DNA of 64,000 nucleotides, from the NCBI RefSeq assembly GCF_003385395.1, contig NZ_QNUG01000013.1, positions 1 to 64,000 of the forward strand, in the 5' to 3' direction. The first letter of the stretch is position 1. Each line of letters begins with the position of its first letter. The DNA comes from Epilithonimonas hispanica (lineage in GTDB: Bacteria > Bacteroidota > Bacteroidia > Flavobacteriales > Weeksellaceae). This document shows positions 40,799 to 48,208 of the stretch, one piece after another. A program made the translations under genes and the position numbers. The notes below the pieces were generated by a model that was not told where the DNA came from, did not search any database, and saw only the letters and a list, made by a program, of their open reading frames with translations.

Positions 40799-42724
40799 TC
40801 ATAAAATACGAAATAATTCGCTGTCTAATTTATTTTTAAGTTGCGTTAATAAAATAATCTGCTGGTAAATAGTTGTATTATCTTTTTCCTCACTTAGAGA
40901 ATTTTTAAAATCATTAATTAATTTGACAATATACTCTCTCTTATGTCTTAAAACGATATCCGAAACCATTTTGGGTAAAACTTCTTCCTCTGAACTGAAA
41001 TAGATATTAAACTTGTTCCAATTGCTGGTTTGATAATTATCAATCAAAGCGTTTGCTAATTTGCCGGACATCTCTTCATCCATAAAATTAAAGAAAAATT
41101 GACCAGAACGGATTTCATTTTGCAAGATTCCTTCCTTAACTTCAGAAACAATTTTTTTATGAATATCCAATTGGATTTCGCAATCGTCTTCTTCCAAATG
41201 ATTCAGAATTTCTTCAATAACTGTGATTTTATAATCATTTCCTTCAATATCTTTTCTTTCTAAAACTACATCGCCATATTTGAGCATCAAATCCACCAAC
41301 TTCTCTTCCAATAATAAAAGTGGATTGACAGATGTAAAAGCTTCCTGAACAATCTCTAGTTTTTGAGGTGCTTTTTTTTCTTCAAACTTTGGTTTTGATT
41401 CCTGCTGTTGCGTTACATTGGTTTGAATTTGAAGTTCATTAAATAAACTTTGTTCACTTAATCCAAATTTGTTGGAAACCTCTTTCAGATAAACTTCTCG
41501 CTTCAAAGCATTCTGAACAAATGAAACCGATTTTACAATATCACGAATAGATTCAGCTTTTCTAATCGGGTCATCTCCTGCATCACGAAGAAGAATCTCT
41601 GCTTTGAAATCAATAAAATCTTTGGCTTCTTTCTCAATGAAATTTTCAACGTATTCCTGTGGATGTTTTCTAGCAAAAGAATCGGGGTCGTCACCATCTG
41701 GAAACAATAAAACACGAATGTTCATTCCTTCCGCTAACAACATATCAATGCTTCGGAAACTCGCTTTAATTCCGGCTTTGTCACCATCAAAAAGAATCGT
41801 TACATTTTCCGTTAATCTTTTGATGAGTTTGATTTGTTCCGTTGTCAAAGATGTTCCGGAACTTGCTACAACATTCTCAATTCCTGACTGGTGAAGCGAA
41901 ACAACATCCATATAACCTTCAACCAAAAGACAAAGATTCTTTCTGGAAATGGATTGTTTACTTTGATTCAGACCATAAAGAACATTGGATTTATGATAAA
42001 TCTCGGTTTCAGGAGAATTGAGGTACTTTGCCGTTTTGAGATTATTCTTGAGAATCCTCGCACCAAAACCAAGAACTCGACCCGAAAAACTATGAATCGG
42101 GAAAACAACTCTATCACGGAATCTGTCAATCCCCGAAGGTGTATTTTCCGGAAAAATAGAAAGTCCGGATTTCTCTAGAATTTCTTTGGAATAAGATTTT
42201 CCTAGAGCAAACTCAGTAAAGGCACTTTTCTTTTCCGGCGAATAACCGAGTTGAAATTTCTTAATGATATCGTCTCTAAGTTCTCTTTCCTTGAAATAAG
42301 AAAAACCGATCATTTTCCCTTCTTCCGAATTCCAGAGTTGATCTTGAAAATAATCATTGGCAACCTCGTGGATCTTGTAAAGTAAATCTTTTTCGGTTTG
42401 TGACTGTTTTTCTTCTTCGGAATATTCTCGGATGTTTTCTTCAATCTCGATTCCGTACTTTTTTGCAGCGTGACGAAGAGCTTCGGGATAAGTGAAATTT
42501 TCAATCTCCATCAAGAAAGAAATAGCCGTTCCTCCCTTCCCTGACGAGAAATCTTTCCATATCTGTTTGCTTGGAGAAACAACAAAACTTGGCGATTTCT
42601 CCTCGTGAAAAGGACTCAAACCTTTGAAGTTGGAGCCAGCTCTTTTCAGTTGAACATATTCGCCAACAATCTCCTCTACGCGGATGGTAGAAAAAATCTT
42701 ATCTATGGTTTCTTTGGTAATCAA
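40799..42724 (-). CDS. dnaG: DNA primase
   Basis: 641 residues. The N-terminal zinc-binding region (about 1-100), the TOPRIM catalytic core (about 255-345, with the EGYMDVVSLHQSG and LFDGDKAGIKA motifs) and a C-terminal helicase-binding part are in the normal order. The CHC2 zinc ligands are degenerate: Ser37-x2-His40 and Asp58-x2-Ser61 stand where Cys-x2-His and Cys-x2-Cys are expected. The RNA polymerase motifs are intact. Primase makes RNA primers for replication. Loss of the cysteines implies a zinc-free N-terminal fold. Confidence 0.95.
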   Translation of the reverse strand: MITKETIDKIFSTIRVEEIVGEYVQLKRAGSNFKGLSPFHEEKSPSFVVSPSKQIWKDFSSGKGGTAISFLMEIENFTYPEALRHAAKKYGIEIEENIREYSEEEKQSQTEKDLLYKIHEVANDYFQDQLWNSEEGKMIGFSYFKERELRDDIIKKFQLGYSPEKKSAFTEFALGKSYSKEILEKSGLSIFPENTPSGIDRFRDRVVFPIHSFSGRVLGFGARILKNNLKTAKYLNSPETEIYHKSNVLYGLNQSKQSISRKNLCLLVEGYMDVVSLHQSGIENVVASSGTSLTTEQIKLIKRLTENVTILFDGDKAGIKASFRSIDMLLAEGMNIRVLLFPDGDDPDSFARKHPQEYVENFIEKEAKDFIDFKAEILLRDAGDDPIRKAESIRDIVKSVSFVQNALKREVYLKEVSNKFGLSEQSLFNELQIQTNVTQQQESKPKFEEKKAPQKLEIVQEAFTSVNPLLLLEEKLVDLMLKYGDVVLERKDIEGNDYKITVIEEILNHLEEDDCEIQLDIHKKIVSEVKEGILQNEIRSGQFFFNFMDEEMSGKLANALIDNYQTSNWNKFNIYFSSEEEVLPKMVSDIVLRHKREYIVKLINDFKNSLSEEKDNTTIYQQIILLTQLKNKLDSELFRIL

Positions 42725-42809
42725 TTATGGTTCTTTTGATTTGGAAAAATGAAGTGGTAAAGTTAATAATTATCCTTAATAACCTTCAACAATTCAATTC
42801 TCAAAAGCT

Positions 42810-42817
42810 TATTTTTG
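42810..42817 (+). promoter_or_regulatory. Promoter -7 element of tsaE
   Basis: TATTTTTG is an exact TAnnTTTG match, 15 bp before the ATG. Confidence 0.6.
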
Positions 42818-42832
42818 CAAAAAAATTAAAAG

Positions 42833-43240
42833 ATGCAATTCACAATTCATCAACTTGAGGAATGGAAAGATATTGTTAATCAAATTATTCCAAATCTCGA
42901 TCATAATATTTTGTTATTAAAGGGAAATCTTGGCGCGGGAAAAACAACGTTCACACAATTCTTAATGAAGGAATTGGGTACAAAGGATGAGATTTCCTCC
43001 CCAACCTACTCTATTGTAAATGAATATGACACGCCAAAAGGAAAAGTTTACCACTTCGATTTATACCGATTAAAATCCGTGGAAGAAGCTTACGATTTTG
43101 GGATCGAGGAATATTTAGATCATGCTTTTCTTTCGATCATCGAATGGCCAGAAATCTATATGGACGAACTTGAGGGCTATGGCTTCCACGAGATGACCAT
43201 TAATAATACAGAATCTGGGAGAGAAATAGAATTTCAATAA
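42833..43240 (+). CDS. tsaE: tRNA threonylcarbamoyladenosine biosynthesis ATPase TsaE
   Basis: 135 residues, the usual size. Walker A is LKGNLGAGKTTFTQFLMKEL; the switch-like SPTYSIVNEY and the HFDLYRL and IIEWPE motifs are all conserved in TsaE. It works with TsaB and TsaD to build t6A at position 37 of ANN-reading tRNAs. It is followed 57 bp later by ald, which has a separate promoter. Confidence 0.95.
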   Translation: MQFTIHQLEEWKDIVNQIIPNLDHNILLLKGNLGAGKTTFTQFLMKELGTKDEISSPTYSIVNEYDTPKGKVYHFDLYRLKSVEEAYDFGIEEYLDHAFLSIIEWPEIYMDELEGYGFHEMTINNTESGREIEFQ

Positions 43241-43259
43241 AGTTTAATATAAATTATTT

Positions 43260-43267
43260 TATCTTTG
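43260..43267 (+). promoter_or_regulatory. Promoter -7 element of ald
   Basis: TATCTTTG lies 30 bp before the ald ATG. Confidence 0.6.
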
Positions 43268-43297
43268 TTCTATATAATTGATTAATGTTTTGATTTT

Positions 43298-44497
43298 ATG
43301 AGCAGCACATCAACCATTTTTACACCTTTTTCTGAGCAAGAATTGATTCCGAAAGAAGAGAAACTGGATGTCGTAAAAAAACAAGGAAAAGCTTTTAGCA
43401 TTGGCGTTCCAAAAGAAACTTGCCTTAATGAGAAAAGAACTTGTCTTATTCCCGACGCTGTTCAAATATTGGTTAATAATGGTCACAAAGTCATCATAGA
43501 AAGCGGTGCAGGATTAGGTTCTCACTTTTCGGATATACTTTATTCCGAAGCTGGCGCAGAAATCACAAACGATCCAAAAGTAGCTTTTTCTCAAGACCTT
43601 ATCCTTAAAATCAATCCACCGACAGAGGAAGAAATTGAATACTTAAGACCAATGAGTTATCTGATTTCGGCGCTTCAAATCAACCTTAGAGATAAAGATT
43701 ATTTTACAAAATTGGCTTGTAAAAAAGTCAACGCTATTGCTTTCGAATTCATCATGGATGAGTACAAGCAATTATCATTAGTTCGGCTAATTGGCGAAAT
43801 TGCAGGCAGTGTTTCTATCCTTTATGCATCGGAACTTTTGGCAATGTCAAACGGATTGATGCTTGGTGGAATCACAGGTGTTCGTCCTACAGAAGTTGTT
43901 ATTCTAGGCGCAGGAATCGTTGGCGAATTTGCAACTAAAGCAGCGATTGGATTGGGAGCAAGCGTAAAAGTTTTTGATAATTCGTTATCAAAACTCAGAA
44001 GGCTTCATACTTTGGTAGACAGCCGCGTTCCTACCTCGATCATAGATCCGAAAGAATTGACTAAATCTCTTAGACGTGCCGATGTGGTTATTGGTGCTCT
44101 ACCAAGACTTAATCTACCACCAATCGTTACCGAAGATATGGTGATGAAAATGAAAAAAGGCAGCGTCATTATAGATATCACCATTGATAACGGAAAAGTT
44201 ATCGAAACTTCGGAACTTACAACAACAGAAAGTCCTTTTGTTGTAAAACACGGTGTTATCCACTGTGGACTTCCTAATTTAACGTCTAAAATGCCGAGAA
44301 CTACAACAAAAGCGGTGAGTAATTTCTTTCTAAGTTATCTTCTTGGTTACGATGAAGAAGGCGGTTTCGAAAATATGCTGGTTCATAAAAACGAAATCAA
44401 ACAATCGCTTTACATGTACAAAGGAAGACATACAAAACAATTGATTTGCAACAAGTTCGACCTTCCTTATCACGACATTAATCTTCTGATTTTTTAA
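43298..44497 (+). CDS. ald: Alanine dehydrogenase
   Basis: 399 residues, longer by about 30 than the classic enzyme because of an N-terminal extension (1-30) common in Flavobacteriia. The core begins FSIGVPKETCLNEKRTCLIPDAV. The substrate-site Lys lies in DLILKINPPTEEEIEYL, and the NAD fold opens VVILGAGIVGEFATKAAIGLGASVKVFD. It interconverts alanine and pyruvate plus ammonia. The NAD(P) transhydrogenase alpha subunit is a relative, but the length and the GAGIVG motif favour Ald. Confidence 0.88.
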   Translation: MSSTSTIFTPFSEQELIPKEEKLDVVKKQGKAFSIGVPKETCLNEKRTCLIPDAVQILVNNGHKVIIESGAGLGSHFSDILYSEAGAEITNDPKVAFSQDLILKINPPTEEEIEYLRPMSYLISALQINLRDKDYFTKLACKKVNAIAFEFIMDEYKQLSLVRLIGEIAGSVSILYASELLAMSNGLMLGGITGVRPTEVVILGAGIVGEFATKAAIGLGASVKVFDNSLSKLRRLHTLVDSRVPTSIIDPKELTKSLRRADVVIGALPRLNLPPIVTEDMVMKMKKGSVIIDITIDNGKVIETSELTTTESPFVVKHGVIHCGLPNLTSKMPRTTTKAVSNFFLSYLLGYDEEGGFENMLVHKNEIKQSLYMYKGRHTKQLICNKFDLPYHDINLLIF

Positions 44498-44506
44498 AAT
44501 CAAACC

Positions 44507-44878
44507 ATGCTTAAAAAACTTAAATTCTATACCATCGGCTTGATTCCGGGACTATTAATCGTTTTCTTTGTCCTCAATCAAAAAGGTGCAAGTTGTTCTT
44601 ATTTCCCTAATGACAGGGTAATTGCAGAAACTTTGACCAAAGATTTTTCTTACTCAGAAAATTTTAAAAAAGAAATGGAAACCAGCAAAATCTCCGAACA
44701 GTTTCTAAAAGACAGCATTATCTCAAAAGGTGAAATCGATTTCGACAGAAGCAAAGCTCAAGCAGAACCTTGTCCGCAATATCTGTTGATTTATCCAAAA
44801 AAGAATCCGAGGATGGAAATTAATTATTCTAAATGCAAGGAAAAAGCAGAATTTACTTCCTTAAAAAAATTGAAATAA
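44507..44878 (+). CDS. DUF4258-like membrane-anchored protein
   Basis: 123 residues. One N-terminal membrane helix (about 7-25) is followed by a short domain with GEIDFDRSKAQAEPCPQYLLIYPKK and a final Cys-containing strand, similar to the GDVDF...KxC pattern I recall for DUF4258 proteins encoded after ald in Flavobacteriia. Two cysteines near the centre and end may pair. It lies 9 bp after ald and is probably in the same transcript. The function is unknown. Confidence 0.65.
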   Translation: MLKKLKFYTIGLIPGLLIVFFVLNQKGASCSYFPNDRVIAETLTKDFSYSENFKKEMETSKISEQFLKDSIISKGEIDFDRSKAQAEPCPQYLLIYPKKNPRMEINYSKCKEKAEFTSLKKLK

Positions 44879-44905
44879 TTATCTCAAAAATTCAGAATTA
44901 ATTTC

Positions 44906-44913
44906 TATCTTCG
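44906..44913 (+). promoter_or_regulatory. Possible promoter -7 element of the tyr leader
   Basis: TATCTTCG is one base from TAnnTTTG and ends 4 bp before the leader's GTG start, so the leader would be nearly leaderless. No -33 element is visible. Confidence 0.4.
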
Positions 44914-44917
44914 CTTT

Positions 44918-44974
44918 GTGAAAACAGCAAACAGAACATATTATTACGCAATTTTACCCCTTCAAGAGGATTAG
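44918..44974 (+). CDS. Leader peptide with three consecutive Tyr codons, upstream of tyrA
   Basis: An 18-codon ORF beginning with GTG: MKTANRTYYYAILPLQED, then TAG. Tyr8-Tyr9-Tyr10 (44939-44947) lie about 100 bp before tyrA, the enzyme that makes the tyrosine precursor. An intrinsic terminator follows at 44995-45021. The strand AGGATTAGG (44967-44975), which contains the stop codon, can pair with the terminator's 5' arm. This is the layout of ribosome-mediated attenuation by charged tRNA-Tyr. The GTG start is the only good one in frame. Confidence 0.75.
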   Translation: MKTANRTYYYAILPLQED

Positions 44975-44994
44975 GATTCGTATATAGAAATATC

Positions 44995-45021
44995 AAAACC
45001 TCGTCCTAAAGACGGGGTTTT
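44995..45021 (+). terminator. Attenuator terminator upstream of tyrA
   Basis: AAAACCTCGTC pairs with GACGGGGTTTT (one G-U pair) around the loop CTAAA, followed by more T. The alternative pairing of 44967-44975 with CCTCGTCCT at 44999-45007 has eight of nine pairs, so it could act as an antiterminator. Confidence 0.85.
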
Positions 45022-45045
45022 TTCGTTAAAAAAATTGAAAATAAA

Positions 45046-45891
45046 ATGAAGATAAGTATTGTTGGTACCGGATTAATTGGAGGTTCTATCGCATTGAAAT
45101 TGAAAGAGAAAAATTTCACCAATTTGGTTTACGGAATAGACCAAAACGAAGAAAACCTAAACAAAGCTCTCGAACTTAATATCATTGATGAAAAAGCAGA
45201 TTTTGAATCTGGAATTAAGAACTCTGATTTGGTAATCATTTCTGTTCCGGTAGATTCGGCAAAGAAAATATTGCCTGATGTTTTGGATTTGATTAATGAA
45301 AATCAAACCGTAATGGACGTTGGTTCTACAAAATCTGGCATTGTAAACTCAATCAAAAATCATCCGAATAGAAAACGATTTGTAGCTTTTCACCCCATGT
45401 GGGGAACGGAAAATTCTGGTCCAAAAGCTGCAACTAAAGACAGTTTTACAGCAAAAGCAGCGGTGATTTGCAACAAAGAAGAATCGGATGAAAATGCTTT
45501 GGAAATTGTAGAACAAGTCATCAATACTTTGGAGATGCATCCCATTTATATGAATGCCGATGCACACGATGTTCACACAGCTTACATTTCGCACATTTCG
45601 CATATTACTTCATACGCCTTAGCTAACACAGTTTTGGAAAAAGAACGTGAAGAAGACACTATTTTCCAACTGGCGAGTTCCGGTTTTTCGAGTACTGTTC
45701 GTTTGGCAAAATCTCATCCAGAAATGTGGGTTCCTATTTTCCGTCAAAACAAAGAAAACGTTTTAGATGTTCTTAATGAGCATATTTCGCAGCTTAGAAA
45801 ATTCAAATCTGCTTTGGAGAAAGAGAATTTTGATTATTTGGAAGAGTTGATTGTAAATGCTAATAAGATTAGGGGGATTTTGGATAAGTAG
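45046..45891 (+). CDS. tyrA: Prephenate dehydrogenase
   Basis: 281 residues, monofunctional TyrA length. The NAD fold opens KISIVGTGLIGGSIALKLKEK. The catalytic His region is FHPMWGTENSGPKAAT, and a helical dimerisation domain (about 165-281) contains DAHDVHTAYISHISHITSYAL. It converts prephenate to 4-hydroxyphenylpyruvate for tyrosine synthesis. No chorismate mutase or ACT domain is fused. The gene has its own leader and attenuator rather than being part of an aro operon. Confidence 0.93.
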   Translation: MKISIVGTGLIGGSIALKLKEKNFTNLVYGIDQNEENLNKALELNIIDEKADFESGIKNSDLVIISVPVDSAKKILPDVLDLINENQTVMDVGSTKSGIVNSIKNHPNRKRFVAFHPMWGTENSGPKAATKDSFTAKAAVICNKEESDENALEIVEQVINTLEMHPIYMNADAHDVHTAYISHISHITSYALANTVLEKEREEDTIFQLASSGFSSTVRLAKSHPEMWVPIFRQNKENVLDVLNEHISQLRKFKSALEKENFDYLEELIVNANKIRGILDK

Positions 45892-45894
45892 TTT

Positions 45895-45937
45895 TTTTGT
45901 CATTCCGTATAGTCGAGATTCTTACGGAATGACAAAA
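45895..45937. repeat. Perfect inverted repeat TTTTGTCATTCCGTA downstream of tyrA
   Basis: Two 15-bp arms are exact complements and enclose TAGTCGAGATTCT. The repeat begins 4 bp after the tyrA stop. It belongs to the GTCATTCCG-type dispersed repeats and could also end the tyrA transcript. Confidence 0.75.
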
Positions 45938-45975
45938 TTGGATCTTATGACTAATCTTAATTTTATACTGAATCT

Positions 45976-46103
45976 GCAGCCCGGCTTGAGCGGAGCTCTT
46001 TTTCTGACATTGCGATTGTCCGAAAGTTCAACAGATTGCTTCACTTGGTTCGCAATGACAGAAAAAAGCGGGAGCGGAAGACGGATTAAGCTGCCCAAAT
46101 AAT
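45976..46103. repeat. Structured intergenic repeat, copy B, with a second repeat nested inside
   Basis: It starts GCAGCCCGGCTTGAGCGG and ends GGGAGCGGAAGACGGAT...GCTGCCCAAATAAT, as in copy A. The central loop is replaced by a TCTGACATTGCGA (46003-46015) / TCGCAATGACAGA (46050-46062) inverted repeat, a different family. It fills the gap between the convergent tyrA and purE genes. Confidence 0.65.
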
Positions 46104-46104
46104 C

Positions 46105-46608
46105 CTATTTATCAAACTGATTCGGATGTTGTTTCTTGATTTCATCAACAGTTCCAAGAACTTTTTCTTTTAACGAATCCTGATATTTTTGCAATTTTTC
46201 TGAAACTTCGGAATCGGAAGTCCCAACGATTTTTGCAGCGAGAATCCCAGCATTTGTAGCGCCATTAAGAGCCACAGTTGCAACAGGAATCCCAGACGGC
46301 ATCTGAAGAATCGACAAAACCGAATCCCAACCGTCGATAGAATTGCTGGACAAAATTGGGACACCAATCACAGGCAAAGTTGTACAACTGGCAACCATTC
46401 CCGGAAGATGCGCAGCGCCTCCTGCTCCTGCAACAATAACTTTCAAGCCTCTTTCTTTTGCCGACTTTGCATAATCGAACATACGTTCTGGTGTTCTGTG
46501 TGCAGAAACGACTGTTAACTCGTAAGGGATTTCCAAAGTTTTTAGAAAATCTGCAGCTTGTTGCATGATTGGCAAATCGCTTTGACTGCCCATTATTATT
46601 CCGACCAT
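46105..46608 (-). CDS. purE: N5-carboxyaminoimidazole ribonucleotide mutase
   Basis: 167 residues, class I PurE. The active-site segments GSQSDLPIMQQAADFL, SAHRTPERMFDYA and AGAGGAAHLPGMVAS, and the later GIPVATVALNGATNAGILAAKI, are complete. It isomerises N5-CAIR to CAIR in purine synthesis; its partner PurK is encoded 1.6 kb away on the same strand. The two are separated by plus-strand genes, so they are not one operon here. It has a TATCTTTG promoter at 46628-46635. Confidence 0.97.
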   Translation of the reverse strand: MVGIIMGSQSDLPIMQQAADFLKTLEIPYELTVVSAHRTPERMFDYAKSAKERGLKVIVAGAGGAAHLPGMVASCTTLPVIGVPILSSNSIDGWDSVLSILQMPSGIPVATVALNGATNAGILAAKIVGTSDSEVSEKLQKYQDSLKEKVLGTVDEIKKQHPNQFDK

Positions 46609-46627
46609 TTCAATTTTATTAGATGCT

Positions 46628-46635
46628 CAAAGATA
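46628..46635 (-). promoter_or_regulatory. Promoter -7 element of purE
   Basis: The minus strand reads TATCTTTG, 20 bp before the purE start. Confidence 0.6.
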
Positions 46636-46668
46636 AAGATTAATCAATAAAATACCAGTTTTTTGGAA

Positions 46669-46676
46669 TATCTTTG
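46669..46676 (+). promoter_or_regulatory. Promoter -7 element of the EamA transporter gene
   Basis: TATCTTTG. It overlaps a TTG that would open the longest frame (46674), which argues for the later TTG at 46695 as start. Confidence 0.55.
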
Positions 46677-46694
46677 CTTCTTAATTTTCGAGAT

Positions 46695-47603
46695 TTGAAT
46701 TCCAAAACCATTGTCGCTATTCTGATTGTTGCCCTAGTTTGGGGCACAACTTTTCTTGGTATAAAAATCGGTGTGGAAACTGTCCCGCCCTGGTTTGTTG
46801 CTGGTCTTCGTCAATTTTTAGCCTCATTGATTCTTTTACCATTTTTAATATTCACCAAAAATCTAAAATGGATTGGTTGGAGAAATTTTAGAACACAGTT
46901 GACCTTATCATCATTGCTTTTGATTGGTGCCAATGGTTTAACAACGGTGGCCGAGAAAAATTTAACGAGTAGTTTAGCTTCTTTAATCAGTGCGCTTTCG
47001 CCGGTTTTTATCTTTATTGGAAGTATAAGTATTGGAATGGAAAAGTTTACGATTAAGACTTTAATTGGTCTATTAATGGGTTTTTCTGGTGTTGTATTTA
47101 TTTTTTGGGACGGACTGAGTGAGCTTTCTAATCCTGATTATAGAAATGGATTGATTGTGATGGTTTTAGCTCTTCTCTGCTGGGCGACTGGAACAATTTA
47201 TACTAAAAAAATGCACATTCAAAATAACAATCTTTTTTTGAATCTTTTCTATCAATTTGCCTGGGCAGGCATAATTCAGTTGATTTTCGCTTTTTCTTTT
47301 TCAGATAAAATCGAATTTGAAACTTGGTCTGTAAAAAGTATTTCAGCAATTATTTATTTGGCAGTTTTCGGTTCTGTTTTGGCTTTTTTTGCTTACAATT
47401 ATTTATTGAAAACATTGCTCCCAACACAGGTTTCGATGCTATCTTACGTTAATACAATTATTAGTATTTTCTTGAGCTGGTTGATTCTTGGCGAATCGAT
47501 TTCTGAGAAATTCATTGTTGCTACAACTTTAATTATCAGCGGCGTTTTTATAATTAATTATAGACATGGAATGTTAAAATTCAAATCAAAACTAAATAAA
47601 TAA
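46695..47603 (+). CDS. EamA/DMT-family transporter
   Basis: 302 residues assuming a TTG start at 46695. There is no ATG near the N-terminus, and the earlier TTG at 46674 lies inside the promoter. Ten membrane helices arranged as two EamA repeats are visible: IVAILIVALVWGTTFLGIKIG and FVAGLRQFLASLIL in the first, LIVMVLALLCWATGTIYTKK and VSMLSYVNTIISIFLSWLILGE in the second. These carriers move metabolites or drugs; the substrate is unknown. It is divergent from purE with about 86 bp between them. Confidence 0.87.
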   Translation: MNSKTIVAILIVALVWGTTFLGIKIGVETVPPWFVAGLRQFLASLILLPFLIFTKNLKWIGWRNFRTQLTLSSLLLIGANGLTTVAEKNLTSSLASLISALSPVFIFIGSISIGMEKFTIKTLIGLLMGFSGVVFIFWDGLSELSNPDYRNGLIVMVLALLCWATGTIYTKKMHIQNNNLFLNLFYQFAWAGIIQLIFAFSFSDKIEFETWSVKSISAIIYLAVFGSVLAFFAYNYLLKTLLPTQVSMLSYVNTIISIFLSWLILGESISEKFIVATTLIISGVFIINYRHGMLKFKSKLNK

Positions 47604-47667
47604 TTTAGGTATCAAATAATTTTTTATATTTAAAAATCAATAAACACATTAATTAATTTTCAAAAAA

Positions 47668-48168
47668 ATGAAAAAAATTCTGATTTTAGCTTCTACAGCT
47701 ACTCTATTGTTTGCAACGTCTTGCAAGAAAAGTGAAACTTTTGTAACAACCGATGGTAACGACACTTTAAGTGTTGTCGAAACTACAGAAACAACCACTC
47801 TAACCAATGACGAAGCAAAAGCAAAAGTAGATAAAGCACAAGCAGATTTGGATGCGGCTATCAAAAATGGCGACAAGAAAGCCGAAGCTGCAGCAAGACA
47901 AGCTCTAACCGATGCTAATATGGCTTGGGAAAATACAAAAGCAGCAGTTGATAATGCTGCACAAGACGTAAAAGATGGGGTGGATAATACAGTAGACAAA
48001 GCGAAAGCAGCCACCGAAAATGCGAAGCAGGATATGAAAGAAACTGCACAAGACACCAAAAACGCGATGGATAAAGCAGCGCAAGACACAAAAGAGGCAA
48101 CTAAAAAAGCTGCACAGGACACAAAAGATGCTTACAATAACACTTTGGACAAATTAAAAGCAAAATAA
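47668..48168 (+). CDS. Lipoprotein with LEA-like 11-residue repeats
   Basis: 166 residues. The signal peptide ends at Cys19 (FATSC). After an acidic Thr-rich linker comes an Ala/Lys/Asp-rich region from about 47 to 166 that is predicted to be one long helix. Its last part repeats with an 11-residue period: ETAQDTKNAMD, KAAQDTKEATK, KAAQDTKDAYN. This composition matches group 3 LEA and apolipoprotein-like proteins, which protect membranes and proteins in dry or osmotic stress. The function here is a guess. Confidence 0.82.
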   Translation: MKKILILASTATLLFATSCKKSETFVTTDGNDTLSVVETTETTTLTNDEAKAKVDKAQADLDAAIKNGDKKAEAAARQALTDANMAWENTKAAVDNAAQDVKDGVDNTVDKAKAATENAKQDMKETAQDTKNAMDKAAQDTKEATKKAAQDTKDAYNNTLDKLKAK

Positions 48169-48178
48169 GTTAAAACAA

Positions 48179-48206
48179 AAAACGGTCAGAAATTTCTGAC
48201 CGTTTT
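48179..48206. terminator. Terminator between the LEA-like gene and purK
   Basis: AAAACGGTCAGAAA is followed directly by its perfect complement. It can serve both convergent genes; purK's stop lies at its right edge. Confidence 0.85.
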
Positions 48207-48208
48207 TA

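Noticed and set aside
47649-48122. 157-residue open frame on the minus strand opposite the LEA-like lipoprotein
   Set aside because: It is Ala/Ser/Cys-rich, the expected mirror of an Ala/Lys/Asp-rich gene, and overlaps a gene with a clear lipobox and its own terminator.
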